Shown here: positions 5,963 to 14,074 of the stretch, in pieces | How the letters are laid out: each line of letters begins with the position of its first letter | Numbering within the stretch: the stretch's first letter is position 1 | Origin: Microvirga splendida | GTDB lineage: Bacteria > Pseudomonadota > Alphaproteobacteria > Rhizobiales > Beijerinckiaceae | Assembly: GCF_016427565.1 (NCBI RefSeq) | Contig: NZ_JAELXT010000036.1 | Coordinates: forward strand, 1-40,845 | Direction of reading: 5' to 3' | DNA length: 40,845 bases | Program-made: the position numbers and the translations under genes | The notes under the pieces: generated by a model | Told to the model about the DNA's origin: nothing | What the model saw: the letters and a program-made list of their open reading frames with translations, nothing else | Databases searched by the model: none

Positions 5963-8900
5963 TTACGAGCACCCCGTCGTGCTGCCGCACGTATCGCACT
6001 TCAGGCATGTCCCGTTCCGCACCAGCGTGAAGTTAGCACATTCGGGGCAGGCTTCGCCGACATAGCCCTTCATCTTGGCCTCGGCGCGCCGGTCGGCGAC
6101 GGACGGGGCCGTGAAGGCGAGCTTGGACATCTCGGCTTCGCCGACCGGCTTCTCCTGCGCGGCGGGCTGCGCGAGTTCGGCCTTGAGCGCGTTCGCGCCG
6201 ACCGTCATGCCGGTCGTGCGCTGGGTCACGCCCGTGCCGCCGGCACCGCCGCCGGGGATGAGCATGAGGCGGTCGGAATTGCCGCGCACGAAGCCGCGGG
6301 ACACGATGGCCGTGGCGGGGGCGGGCTCCGGCGCCTTCGACTGGTCCTCGCCCTTGCCGATGGTGGTGGGGCCTGCTTCCGACGGGTCCACGTGGGCGAG
6401 GTCGTTGCGGCCGAGATAGGACACGGCGAGCTCGCGGAACACGTAGTCGAGGATCGAGGTGGCGGACTTGATGCGCTCGTTGCCCTGGACGAAGCCGGCG
6501 GGCTCGAAGCGCGTGAAGGTGAAGGCCTCCACGTATTCCTCCAGCGGCACGCCGTATTGCAGGCCGAGCGAGATCGCGATGGCGAAGTTGTTCATCATGG
6601 CCCGGAAGGCGGCGCCTTCCTTGTGCATGTCGATGAAGATCTCGCCGAGGCGTCCGTCGTCGTACTCGCCGGTGCGCAGGTACACCTTGTGGCCGCCCAC
6701 GACCGCCTTCTGGGTGTAGCCCTTGCGGCGGTCGGGCATCTTCTCGCGGTCGCGCAGGGCCACCACGCGCTCGACGATCTTCTCCACGATCTTTTCCGAC
6801 ACGTGGGCGGCTTTGGCCGCGGCCGGCATGGCGGCGACCATTTCCACCGCGTCGTCCGCATCCTCGTCCTCATCACTGATGAGGGCAGCGTTCAGCGGCT
6901 GCGAGAGCTTGGAGCCGTCGCGGTAGAGGGCGTTGGCCTTCAGCGCCAGCTTCCAGGACAGCATGTAGGCGTTCTTGCAATCCTCGACGGTGGCGTCGTT
7001 GGGCATGTTGATGGTCTTGGAGATCGCCCCCGAGATGAAGGGCTGCGACGCCGCCATCATGCGGATGTGGCTTTCCACCGAGAGGTAGCGCTTGCCGATC
7101 TTGCCGCACGGATTGGCGCAGTCGAAGACCGGGTAATGCTCGACCTTCAGGTGCGGGGCGCCTTCCAGGGTCATCGCGCCGCAGATATGGATGTTCGCGG
7201 CCTCGACGTCGGCCTTCGAGAAGCCGAGGAACGACAGCAGGTCGAAGGACGGATCGTTGAGCTTCTCGGCCGGCACTTTGAGCGTGCCGGTGAGGAAGTC
7301 CTCGCCGAGCGTCCAGCGGTTGAACACGAACTTGATGTCGAAGGCCGATTTCAGGCCCTTCTCCACCGCGTCGATCTTGTCGTCCGAAAAACCCTTGGCG
7401 CGAAGCGAGCCGGGGTTGACGGCGGGCGCCTGCTTCATGGAGCCGTGGCCGACCGCATAGGCCTCGATCTCGGCGATCTCGTGCTCACGGTAGCCGAGCG
7501 CACGGAGCGCATCGGGCACGGCCCGGTTGATGATCTTGAAGTAGCCGCCGCCGGCGAGCTTCTTGAACTTCACCAGGGCGAAGTCGGGCTCGATGCCGGT
7601 GGTGTCGCAATCCATCACGAGGCCGATCGTGCCCGTGGGCGCGATCACGGTGGACTGCGCGTTGCGGTAGCCGTTCTTCTCGCCGAGTTCGAGCGCCTTG
7701 TCCCAGGCGGACTTGGCGTGGGCGACGAGGTCGGCGTCCGGGCAGGAGGCGTGATCGAGCGGGACCGGGTTGACGGCCAGGCCCTCGTAGCCTTGCGCCT
7801 CGCCATGGGCCGCGCGGCGATGGTTGCGGATCACGCGCAGCATGTGCTTGGCGTTGGCCTTGTAGTTCGGGAACGGCCCGAGTTCACCGGCCATCTCGGC
7901 CGAGGTCGCATAGGACACGCCGGTCATGATCGCCGTGATGGCGCCGCCGAGCGCACGGCCGGCGTCGCTATCGTAAGGAAGGCCCATGGTCATGAGCAGG
8001 CCGCCGATATTGGCAAAGCCCAGGCCCAGCGTGCGGTACTCGTAGGAAAGCTGCGCGATCTCCTTGGACGGGAACTGCGCCATCATCACGGAGATTTCGA
8101 GCACCACGGTCCAGAGGCGGCAGGCATGCTCGAAGGATTCCGCATCGAACTTGTGGTTCTGGCGGTCGAAGAACTGCAGCAGGTTGGCGGACGCCAGGTT
8201 GCAGGCCGTGTCGTCCAGGAACATGTATTCCGAGCAGGGGTTCGACGCCCGGATGCGGCCACCGGCGGGGCTGGTGTGCCAGTCGTTCATGGTGGTGTTG
8301 AAGTGCAGGCCGGGATCGGCGGACGCCCAGGCGGCGTGGCCGATCTGCTCCCACAGGTCGCGGGCCTTGAGGGTCTTCACCACCTTGCCGTCCTTGCGGG
8401 CGGTGAGGTGCCAGTCCGCGTCATTTTCCACCGCGCGCAAAAAGTCGTCGGTCAGGGAGACGGAGTTGTTGGAGTTCTGGCCGGAGACGGTCAGATACGC
8501 TTCCGAATCCCAATCGGTGTCGTAGACCGGGAAGTCGATGTCCGTGTAGCCCTGACGCGCGAACTGGATGACGCGCTTGATGTAGTTGTCCGGGATCTGC
8601 ACCCGGCGGGCCATCTTGATTTCCTTCTTCAGAGCCGGGTTCTTCTCCGGATCGAAGCAGGCATCGCCCTCGGCCTCGCAGTTGATGCAGGCCTTCATGA
8701 TGGCCTTGAGGTGCTTGGCGGCGAGCTTGGAGCCGGTGACGAGGGCCGCAACCTTCTGCTCCTCCTTCACCTTCCAGTCGATGTAGCTCTCGATGTCCGG
8801 GTGATCGACATCGACCACCACCATCTTGGCGGCGCGGCGGGTGGTGCCGCCCGACTTGATGGCGCCGGCAGCCCGGTCGCCGATCTTGAGGAAGGACATC

Positions 8901-9661
8901 AGGCCCGAGGAGCGTCCGCCGCCGGAGAGCTTCTCGCCCTCGCCGCGCAGCTTGGAGAAGTTGGAGCCCGTGCCGGAGCCGTACTTGAACAGGCGCGCCT
9001 CGCGGACCCACAGGTCCATGATGCCGCCCTCGTTCACCAGGTCGTCCTCGACGCCCTGGATGAAGCAGGCATGCGGCTGCGGGTGCTCGTAGGAGGACTT
9101 GGACTTGGTGAGCTTGCCGGTCTTGTAGTCCACGTAATAGTGGCCCTGGCCGGGGCCGTCGATGCCGTAGGCCCAGTGCAGGCCGGTGTTGAACCATTGC
9201 GGGGAGTTCGGCGCCACCATCTGGTTGGCGAGCATGAAGCGCAGCTCGTCGAAGAACGCCTGGGCGTCCTCCTCGGACGAGAAGTAGCCGCCCTTCCAGC
9301 CCCAATAGGTCCAGCAGCCGGCGAGACGGTCGAAGACCTGCTTGGAGGAAATCTCGGAGCCGAGGCGCTGATCCTCAGGCAGAGAGGCGAGGGCGGCCTC
9401 GTCGGGCACGGAGCGCCACAGCCAGGAGGGGACGTCGTTCTCCTCCACCTTCTTCAGGCGGGCCGGCACGCCGGCCTTGCGGAAATACTTCTGGGCCAGC
9501 ACGTCGGAGGCCACCTGGCTCCAGGTCTCGGGAACCTCGATGTTCTCGAGCTTGAAGACCACCGAGCCATCCGGATTGCGGATCTCGCTCGTGGCGAGCC
9601 GGAAGGCGAGGGAGGAATAAGGCGATTGGCAAGACTTCGTATAACGCCGCTCGATCCGCAT
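5963..9661 (-). CDS. nrdJ: Vitamin B12-dependent (class II) ribonucleoside-diphosphate reductase, 1232 aa
   Basis: Reduces ribonucleotides to deoxyribonucleotides using adenosylcobalamin to make the active-site thiyl radical, and so supplies DNA precursors in the cytoplasm without oxygen. Family signatures in order: NSPQWFNTGLHW near residue 140; GSGTGSNFS; NPCSEYMFLDDTACNLASANL with two of the redox-loop cysteines; the finger-loop region PTGTIGLVMDCDTTGIEPDF; and a C-terminal tail with CPEC and CLKCDTCG pairs that relays electrons from thioredoxin or glutaredoxin. Length fits alphaproteobacterial NrdJ. The ATG at 9661 is chosen because MRIERRYTK matches the usual start; the frame stays open for another 51 codons upstream through leader RNA. 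No class I nrdAB is in the window. Upstream sites suggest NrdR and DnaA control. Confidence 0.97.
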   Translation of the reverse strand: MRIERRYTKSCQSPYSSLAFRLATSEIRNPDGSVVFKLENIEVPETWSQVASDVLAQKYFRKAGVPARLKKVEENDVPSWLWRSVPDEAALASLPEDQRLGSEISSKQVFDRLAGCWTYWGWKGGYFSSEEDAQAFFDELRFMLANQMVAPNSPQWFNTGLHWAYGIDGPGQGHYYVDYKTGKLTKSKSSYEHPQPHACFIQGVEDDLVNEGGIMDLWVREARLFKYGSGTGSNFSKLRGEGEKLSGGGRSSGLMSFLKIGDRAAGAIKSGGTTRRAAKMVVVDVDHPDIESYIDWKVKEEQKVAALVTGSKLAAKHLKAIMKACINCEAEGDACFDPEKNPALKKEIKMARRVQIPDNYIKRVIQFARQGYTDIDFPVYDTDWDSEAYLTVSGQNSNNSVSLTDDFLRAVENDADWHLTARKDGKVVKTLKARDLWEQIGHAAWASADPGLHFNTTMNDWHTSPAGGRIRASNPCSEYMFLDDTACNLASANLLQFFDRQNHKFDAESFEHACRLWTVVLEISVMMAQFPSKEIAQLSYEYRTLGLGFANIGGLLMTMGLPYDSDAGRALGGAITAIMTGVSYATSAEMAGELGPFPNYKANAKHMLRVIRNHRRAAHGEAQGYEGLAVNPVPLDHASCPDADLVAHAKSAWDKALELGEKNGYRNAQSTVIAPTGTIGLVMDCDTTGIEPDFALVKFKKLAGGGYFKIINRAVPDALRALGYREHEIAEIEAYAVGHGSMKQAPAVNPGSLRAKGFSDDKIDAVEKGLKSAFDIKFVFNRWTLGEDFLTGTLKVPAEKLNDPSFDLLSFLGFSKADVEAANIHICGAMTLEGAPHLKVEHYPVFDCANPCGKIGKRYLSVESHIRMMAASQPFISGAISKTINMPNDATVEDCKNAYMLSWKLALKANALYRDGSKLSQPLNAALISDEDEDADDAVEMVAAMPAAAKAAHVSEKIVEKIVERVVALRDREKMPDRRKGYTQKAVVGGHKVYLRTGEYDDGRLGEIFIDMHKEGAAFRAMMNNFAIAISLGLQYGVPLEEYVEAFTFTRFEPAGFVQGNERIKSATSILDYVFRELAVSYLGRNDLAHVDPSEAGPTTIGKGEDQSKAPEPAPATAIVSRGFVRGNSDRLMLIPGGGAGGTGVTQRTTGMTVGANALKAELAQPAAQEKPVGEAEMSKLAFTAPSVADRRAEAKMKGYVGEACPECANFTLVRNGTCLKCDTCGSTTGCS

Positions 9662-9912
9662 AGTGATTTTCCCAAGTTCAGGAGACAATAGATCTCCTTG
9701 GCCGCGATTTGCCCCGCAGCTCATCAGCCCACAATTATTGTTCGACGCCCCAACGACCCGTTTTGCGGATCGCCCACGCAACACGCCTGAGTTACGGCCC
9801 CCTTCGGGCGTCACAGGTGGCGCGGCAACAGGGTTGCCACGGGCTCTGACGCCTGCTCTGGGGAGTGTTCAACCGGCCCTTTCAGGTCGGCCGCCGGTCT
9901 CTGGTCGGTACC
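9662..9912 (-). promoter_or_regulatory. Long structured 5' leader of nrdJ (candidate cis-acting RNA)
   Basis: From the predicted start near 9912 to the nrdJ ATG is about 250 nt. On the transcript a 9-bp stem (plus-strand 9805-9813 with 9847-9855, one G-T pair) encloses either GGCAAC/GTTGCC (9824-9829 with 9833-9838) or a competing GTGGC/GCCAC pairing. A second small hairpin, GGAGA/TCTCC (9681-9685 with 9693-9697), sits about 20 nt before the ATG. The 3' side of the main stem can also pair with a downstream AGGCGT copy near 9783-9788, so two alternative folds are possible. A comparative-genomics motif called nrdJ RNA has been described in front of this gene class; I cannot tell by eye whether this is it. 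I see no cobalamin riboswitch B12 box. Confidence 0.45.
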
Positions 9913-9918
9913 CCGGCA

Positions 9919-9947
9919 AGCTAGTCGTGTTGCGAGCCTCACGTCAA
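9919..9947 (-). promoter_or_regulatory. Candidate nrdJ promoter
   Basis: On the minus strand: -35 TTGACG (9947-9942), 17-bp spacer, -10-like CTAGCT (9924-9919). The -35 is good and the -10 weak, as is common in alphaproteobacteria. The -35 overlaps the second NrdR-box-like site, which is where a repressor would act. Confidence 0.45.
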
Positions 9948-9957
9948 GAACTAGTGT
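9942..9957 (-). promoter_or_regulatory. NrdR-box-like site, proximal
   Basis: The minus strand reads ACACTAGTTCTTGACG. It aligns with the distal site as ACAC-A--TCT-G and lies exactly 32 bp from it, the three-turn spacing typical of paired NrdR boxes. NrdR is the ATP/dATP-sensing repressor of ribonucleotide reductase genes. It overlaps the predicted -35. Confidence 0.5.
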
Positions 9958-9973
9958 CGCGGCTCACAGTTCC

Positions 9974-9989
9974 GAACTAGATGTTGTGT
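9974..9989 (-). promoter_or_regulatory. NrdR-box-like site, distal
   Basis: The minus strand reads ACACAACATCTAGTTC, near the alphaproteobacterial NrdR pattern (ACAC-A-AT-TAGT). Together with the proximal site it forms a 32-bp-spaced pair upstream of nrdJ, the target predicted for NrdR. Confidence 0.5.
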
Positions 9990-10003
9990 GTAGCTGTGAG
10001 AAT

Positions 10004-10012
10004 TGTGGATAA
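10004..10012 (-). promoter_or_regulatory. Perfect DnaA box
   Basis: The minus strand reads TTATCCACA, the high-affinity DnaA box, inside a small inverted repeat (AATTGT/ACAATT, 10001-10017). It lies 15 bp beyond the distal NrdR-like site. In Escherichia coli DnaA boxes upstream of nrdAB tie reductase expression to replication, so a similar role for nrdJ is plausible. A single box by chance is possible in 40 kb, but the placement is suggestive. Confidence 0.55.
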
Positions 10013-10020
10013 CAATTGCC

Positions 10021-10350
10021 CTTCCGGCTAAGCCTCTCAGACTCCTCCGAGAATCCGTTCCCGATTTTTGCAATGGCCAAGCTTCGCCGGCTCAAGGACA
10101 CAGCTCGGGTTATGCTTAACGGTCCGTATATGTTGTGCCGGCGCATCAATCGCGGAGCCGGCCGCGGCCGGCCGGTCGAGCCCCCGTCGGAACCCGAAAT
10201 GGCCTGAATGCGGGCAATTTCGCCTTTGCCCCAGGGGAAGGGGCGAGTCGGAGAATCAGGCCGGGCTTTTCGCCACCGGGAAGGCTGGACTTCGCCCGAT
10301 GCAGCGGCCATATTCCGCGCAACTTCACGAACCCCTCCGGCGGCAGCAGC
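10021..10350. other. Intergenic upstream of the NDUFA12 homologue
   Basis: I find no coding region or clear promoter. It must carry the plus-strand promoter for the next gene; a TATATG near 10126 is the only -10-like sequence I noted, and it has no good -35. Confidence 0.3.
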
Positions 10351-10764
10351 ATGAAAGAGTTTTTCACCCAGTTCTTCACCTGGTGGAACGGACAGACCCT
10401 CGGCACGCGATTCTACACCTGGCGCAAGGGCGTGTTCGTGGGCTCGGACGAGTTCGGCAACAAGTACTACCGCTACACCCAGGCGCAGGCGATCGACTCC
10501 AATGTGGGCGCCGAGCGCCGGTGGGTGGTCTATAACGGCGAGGCGGATGCCTCGAAGGTGCCCCCCGGCTGGCGCGCCTGGATGTGCCACAACGGCGACG
10601 TGCCCCCGAGCGAGGAGGCCTACCAGCCGCATCCGTGGGAAAAGCCTTTCGTGCCGAACATGACCGGCACGACTCAGGCCTACCGGCCGCAGGGGTCGCA
10701 TCTCTCCACCGGCCAGCGCCCGGCCGCCACCGGCGACTACGTGCCGTGGACGCCCGGGGAGTGA
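10351..10764 (+). CDS. NDUFA12-family accessory subunit of NADH:ubiquinone oxidoreductase (complex I), 137 aa
   Basis: Homologue of the mitochondrial B17.2/NDUFA12 subunit, a supernumerary peripheral-arm protein of complex I that occurs in alphaproteobacteria. Visible signatures are GTRFYTWRKGVFVGSDEFGN, the RRWVVYNGEADASKVPPGW block and the PHPWEKPFVPNMTGT motif near the end. It is soluble and has no membrane segment. The ATG at 10351 begins MKEFFTQFFTWWNG, the standard family start; the ribosome site is weak. A 25-base gap to the next gene suggests cotranscription. In related genomes this gene usually lies close to the DUF2155 gene and aat; here about 4 kb of other genes separate them. Confidence 0.93.
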   Translation: MKEFFTQFFTWWNGQTLGTRFYTWRKGVFVGSDEFGNKYYRYTQAQAIDSNVGAERRWVVYNGEADASKVPPGWRAWMCHNGDVPPSEEAYQPHPWEKPFVPNMTGTTQAYRPQGSHLSTGQRPAATGDYVPWTPGE

Positions 10765-10789
10765 GGCCTCCGGCGGCCTCATCGCTCCC

Positions 10790-11017
10790 ATGCTGAAGAA
10801 AACCCAAACCCGCACCTGCATCGAGTGCGGCCTGCCGTATGGCCACCCGGATTTCGGCTACCACGCCGGCCGGGTCGAGAACGGCCCGGCCTATTGGTCG
10901 GAGCGCGGCCTCCTGTGCTCGCATGCCTGCTCCACGGCACATTTCGAGAAGCGGGTGAAAGCAGGCGACCCTATGAGGGAGCCGGCGCCGAATCCGATGG
11001 AGCAGGACTGGTCTTGA
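10790..11017 (+). CDS. Small Cys-rich hypothetical protein, 75 aa
   Basis: A short soluble protein with CIECGLPYGHP near the N-terminus and LCSHACSTAHF near residue 45. The C..C and C...C pairs could form a zinc ribbon or zinc finger, though no metal is proven. The start is the ATG at 10790, 25 bases after the NDUFA12 homologue, so it probably shares that transcript. It ends nine bases before the convergent aldo/keto reductase stop. I know no function. Confidence 0.7.
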   Translation: MLKKTQTRTCIECGLPYGHPDFGYHAGRVENGPAYWSERGLLCSHACSTAHFEKRVKAGDPMREPAPNPMEQDWS

Positions 11018-11026
11018 GAAAGGCTC

Positions 11027-11821
11027 CTAGAAGACGGAGTGCCGAGCCTTAGGCCTGTTCTGGAATGCACTCACGTTCTGCGCAAGATGCGCGACCTTTC
11101 CGGTCCCAGTGAGAATCACGGCTCTGGGCAGATGTTCTTCGATGAAGCAGAACGCGGCCATGGCGGCTTCTTCGAAGGACTGGCCCGTCAGCAATCCCCC
11201 CATGGCGAAGGGACGGTTGATGATCGCAGCCCGGCCGCTCGCTTCCAGTGCCGGCAGCATCGGGGCCATGTTCGCGCTCGACATGTTCAGGGGAAATTGA
11301 ACCGTCTCGTATAATCCGCTTTCCAGTGCGAGCTGTCCTGCTTCCACATCGCTGACGCTCGCTCCGAAGGCGGTGACCCCGCAACGCCGGGCATACTCCA
11401 TGGCGGCGATCACGTCGGGATGGGTGACGACATCGCTCGTCGCCTTGTGAAGCTGCAGAACATCAATGGTTCCGAGAAGCGAGAGGGAGCGGTCGATACT
11501 TCGGACCAGGGCATCGCGGCTATGGTCGACAAAGCTGGAGCCACGTCCGAAATCCCAATGCTCCCCGGCTTTCGTCATGATGATCAGCCGTCGTCGGGCC
11601 GATGGCTCAAGGGCGGAGAGGAAGCGGCCGAGCCGGGCTTCGCTCTCCGCGTAGGCCGGGGCGGTATCGAAAATGGTGATGCCCAGTTCCAGGGCCTTGG
11701 CGAGCAAGACTTGCGCCTCGTCCTCACTCGGCGGCGTACTCTTGTTCACACCCCATGCGCGGCCGATTGAGAGTAAGCCGAGGCCGAGCTTGAGGCCGGG
11801 ACCATTGAGGTGATGCGGCAT
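11027..11821 (-). CDS. Aldo/keto reductase, 264 aa
   Basis: NAD(P)H-dependent reductase of the AKR superfamily, a cytoplasmic TIM-barrel enzyme. The catalytic tetrad is intact: D52 and Y57 in FDTAPAYAESEARLG, K84 in IMTKAG and H125 in LQLHKA. The length is short (AKRs are usually 280-320 aa), and the C-terminal helix that shapes the substrate pocket seems reduced. The sequence resembles the L-galactose dehydrogenase-like or sugar-pathway AKR branch, but the substrate cannot be told. The stop of the upstream left-handed beta-helix gene lies five bases before this start, so the two form an operon. The pairing with a hexapeptide protein hints at surface-sugar metabolism; this is inference. Confidence 0.88.
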   Translation of the reverse strand: MPHHLNGPGLKLGLGLLSIGRAWGVNKSTPPSEDEAQVLLAKALELGITIFDTAPAYAESEARLGRFLSALEPSARRRLIIMTKAGEHWDFGRGSSFVDHSRDALVRSIDRSLSLLGTIDVLQLHKATSDVVTHPDVIAAMEYARRCGVTAFGASVSDVEAGQLALESGLYETVQFPLNMSSANMAPMLPALEASGRAAIINRPFAMGGLLTGQSFEEAAMAAFCFIEEHLPRAVILTGTGKVAHLAQNVSAFQNRPKARHSVF

Positions 11822-11826
11822 GCGGC

Positions 11827-12450
11827 TTACCCCCCTGACTTCGGGTGAAAATAGGATTGCCGCCTGAGAGTCCCGTCCGAAAACAGTCCGAAAGCCTGGA
11901 TGACGGAGCCGGTTGGCACGTTGATCTGACGGGCGACGCCCGACCCTTTGAGAACGCCGCCGCGCTGGTCCGGCTCGGGATCCCGGTAGGTCCCGCCGTC
12001 ACCCAGGGTGCAGTTCTGGCACCGGATGGGGCCGAGCACCTGCGCACCGCGCCCGATCCGATTGGACAGAGTCAGCGATCCTCCGCCCAGAAGACGCGCG
12101 CCTTCGCCGATCTCAATGACATTGCCCGCCTCAGCCTTCAGGGTGAACCCGCCTTCCTCGCCGATCTCGGCCCGGGTCCCGACCTTGATCAATCCTCCTG
12201 AGGCAACAAGTCGGCTTCCAGGGAAAAGCTGTGTGCCAGCACCGATGACAATGGTTCCGCCATCAAGGGCCTGAAGAATGACACCCGGCCAGAGCACCAC
12301 GCCCTCTTCAAGCTGGACGCCCGGCGAGACCAACACGGAGCCGGGATCCGGGATCAGGACGCCGTAACGGGCGAGCGCAGCTGTCTCTGCAACAGGCAAG
12401 AAGCCGAGCCGCTGGCGGGCATCGGCGCCTGGAGTCTGGGCTTCCGTCAT
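11827..12450 (-). CDS. Left-handed beta-helix (hexapeptide-repeat) protein, 207 aa
   Basis: Imperfect hexapeptide repeats run through residues about 30-165 (for example VLVSPGVQLEEGVVLWPGVI, then TIVIGAGTQLFPGS, LIKVGTRAEI and VIEIGEGARL). They predict a left-handed parallel beta-helix like that of GlmU-type or other acyl and nucleotidyl transferases. I see no clear catalytic His motif, so whether it is an active transferase is uncertain. A CQNC pair lies near residue 145. The product is cytoplasmic. It is the first gene of the two-gene unit with the aldo/keto reductase. Confidence 0.7.
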   Translation of the reverse strand: MTEAQTPGADARQRLGFLPVAETAALARYGVLIPDPGSVLVSPGVQLEEGVVLWPGVILQALDGGTIVIGAGTQLFPGSRLVASGGLIKVGTRAEIGEEGGFTLKAEAGNVIEIGEGARLLGGGSLTLSNRIGRGAQVLGPIRCQNCTLGDGGTYRDPEPDQRGGVLKGSGVARQINVPTGSVIQAFGLFSDGTLRRQSYFHPKSGG

Positions 12451-12525
12451 GGAGATGTCTTCGCTCCTGGGCCAATTCCACGCCCAAAAGCTTAGCCGAT
12501 CATCTCAGCTGTCGGATAGTCCAAC

Positions 12526-12531
12526 ATTATA
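12526..12531 (-). promoter_or_regulatory. Perfect -10 hexamer upstream of the beta-helix/AKR operon
   Basis: The minus strand reads TATAAT, about 75 bases before the beta-helix gene start and just past the end of the DUF899 gene. No acceptable -35 is found 16-18 bp upstream, so this is a weak promoter call. Confidence 0.3.
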
Positions 12532-12558
12532 GTGGTGCACTCCTACATCCGCGAGAGA

Positions 12559-13263
12559 CTATCCAGGATAATCCAGCTTTGGATACCAGTCCGTGCCGCG
12601 GCCCTCGGGCGTCATGTCGAGCACGTTCCACAGGGGCGCGAGGTCCGGGGCGCCGCGGGGGTCCTGGCCGGGATCGGCGGAATCGCCGGTCATCTCGCCG
12701 CTCCAGAAATGCCGGATGGTTCCGTCGCGTCGGGTGAAGACGTTCAAGCTCGGGATCTCCGACCCATCCGGCAAAACGCCGTGGTAGTCGCGGGAGTAGT
12801 TGCCGTTGAGGTCCGTATAGAGCCGCAGGTTCGTCCAGCCGCGCTCCCGCTTCCAGGCGATCAGCCGCTCGATCGGGGAGCGCGCCACCACGGCGAACGC
12901 CATGCGCTGCTGGATGTCGGCGGCGTTGCCCTCGATCGCTCCGAGCAGGTTGGTGCACATGGGGCAGGGGCGCTCGCGCTGCGGGCCGAACATGTAGCTG
13001 TAGACGGCGAGCGACTGCTTGTCGCCGAAGAGGTCGGCAAAGCTCACCGGGCCGTTCTCGCCCTCAAAGCGGTAGTCGCCTTTTACCTCGCCGCCTGGCG
13101 GCAAGGCGCGGCGCTGAGCTGCGACGCGCTCCAGATGGCGTCGCAGCTCGATCTCCTCCGCCAGCAGGGCTGCGCGCGCAGCGCGGTACTCGGCGCTTTC
13201 GTTCGGAAAACGCACCGGCGCGCGGCGCGCGAGTTCCTCGGCGGGAATGAGTGTGTCGATCAT
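12559..13263 (-). CDS. DUF899 (thioredoxin-like) family protein, 234 aa
   Basis: Cytoplasmic protein of the DUF899 family with a thioredoxin-like fold. It has the family order: an N-terminal Arg/Glu-rich helix, then FADLFGDKQSLAVYSYMFGP, then a CPMC redox-like pair (C100, C103), and the C-terminal NVFTRRDGTIRHFWSGEM and WNVLDMTPEGRG blocks. The reaction is unknown. It is the last gene of a three-gene minus-strand unit (DUF1428, VOC, DUF899) with gaps of 13 and 21 bases, which is divergent from a MarR regulator. Such sets often respond to toxic small molecules; that is inference. Confidence 0.88.
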   Translation of the reverse strand: MIDTLIPAEELARRAPVRFPNESAEYRAARAALLAEEIELRRHLERVAAQRRALPPGGEVKGDYRFEGENGPVSFADLFGDKQSLAVYSYMFGPQRERPCPMCTNLLGAIEGNAADIQQRMAFAVVARSPIERLIAWKRERGWTNLRLYTDLNGNYSRDYHGVLPDGSEIPSLNVFTRRDGTIRHFWSGEMTGDSADPGQDPRGAPDLAPLWNVLDMTPEGRGTDWYPKLDYPG

Positions 13264-13284
13264 ACGATGCTCCTCAAGGCCAGC

Positions 13285-14061
13285 TTACGATTTGCGCGGG
13301 CCGACGAGGCCGAACAGGGCTCCCTGCGGATCGCTGGCGACGATGATGAAGACGCCGCCCGGCACTTCGGCGGGGCCGTAGTGGATCGTGCCGCCATTCC
13401 CGGAGACGGCCTGTGCCGCGACGTCGATATCCTCGACGCCGAAATAGAACGTCCACAGGGGCGGTGGCCCGTCAGGCGTGCGCCGCATGACGGCTCCGAT
13501 GGTGCGGCCGCCGTGGGTGATGAACTGGTAGTCGCCCATCTCGCCCATGGGCATGGCATCGCCCTTCTCCCAGCCGAAGCGGGCGCGGTAGAAGGCCAGC
13601 GCTGCCTGCGGGTCGCCGGTGGAGAGCTCGTTCCAGTTGCAGTGGCCGAACTTGTTCTGGTCGAACGCGGTGCTCGTGCCCTCGACGGCGCCGCGCATGA
13701 TGTAGAGCATCACCCCTTGCGGGTCGGAGAGCATGGCGAAGCGTCCGACGCCGGGAATGTCCGTGGGCGCCATGTGCTGCGTGCCGCCGTCCCGCACGAT
13801 GTCGGCCGCTGCCGCGTCCACGTTCTCGACGGCAACATAGCCGAGCCATATGGGGCGCATGCCCGCGCCCTCGGCGCCGGGAGGGAAGGGCATGAGCCCG
13901 CCCACATCCGTGCCGTCGATCCCGAAGATCCTGTAGCCCCGGTCGGATCCTTCCGCCGACCGGCTCTGCCAGCCGATGACTGCGCCGTAGAAGCGCGCGG
14001 CGGCATCCGCGTCGCGCGTCAGGAGTTCGTACCAGATGAAGTCGCCGTGCCGATTGGCCAT
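13285..14061 (-). CDS. VOC-superfamily protein with two glyoxalase-like domains, 258 aa
   Basis: Two tandem vicinal-oxygen-chelate modules. The first (about residues 5-125) opens GDFIWYELLTRDADAAARFY; the second (about 135-255) contains NWNELSTGDPQAALAFYRARFGW and FYFGVEDIDVAAQAV. The family includes glyoxalases, dioxygenases and antibiotic-binding proteins. A metal-binding set of His and Glu residues is not complete enough to name an activity. It is the middle gene of the DUF1428-VOC-DUF899 operon, so the three products probably act on the same stress compound. Confidence 0.9.
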   Translation of the reverse strand: MANRHGDFIWYELLTRDADAAARFYGAVIGWQSRSAEGSDRGYRIFGIDGTDVGGLMPFPPGAEGAGMRPIWLGYVAVENVDAAAADIVRDGGTQHMAPTDIPGVGRFAMLSDPQGVMLYIMRGAVEGTSTAFDQNKFGHCNWNELSTGDPQAALAFYRARFGWEKGDAMPMGEMGDYQFITHGGRTIGAVMRRTPDGPPPLWTFYFGVEDIDVAAQAVSGNGGTIHYGPAEVPGGVFIIVASDPQGALFGLVGPRKS

Positions 14062-14074
14062 GATATCCGCCCCC

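Noticed and set aside
6392..9691. 1099-codon open frame on the plus strand opposite nrdJ
   Set aside because: It is an antisense shadow caused by GC-rich codon third positions; its Val/Gly/Leu/His-rich composition matches no family, while nrdJ on the other strand is unmistakable.
9700..9760. Hammerhead-ribozyme-like CTGATGAG followed by a 6-bp stem in the nrdJ leader (minus strand)
   Set aside because: The required GAAA after the stem is replaced by CAAGG and no cleavage-site stem is visible, so the core is incomplete.
5963..9814. Longer NrdJ start at 9814
   Set aside because: The extra 51 residues are unlike the family and lie over the structured leader; MRIERRYTK at 9661 is the standard start.
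9795..9845. Cobalamin riboswitch upstream of nrdJ
   Set aside because: A GCCACCTG stretch resembles the B12 box, but the other conserved blocks of the class are missing and the stem arrangement differs.
9991..10020. Lac-operator-like inverted repeat (AATTGTGGATAACAATT)
   Set aside because: There is no LacI-family gene in the window; the central nine bases are explained better as a DnaA box.
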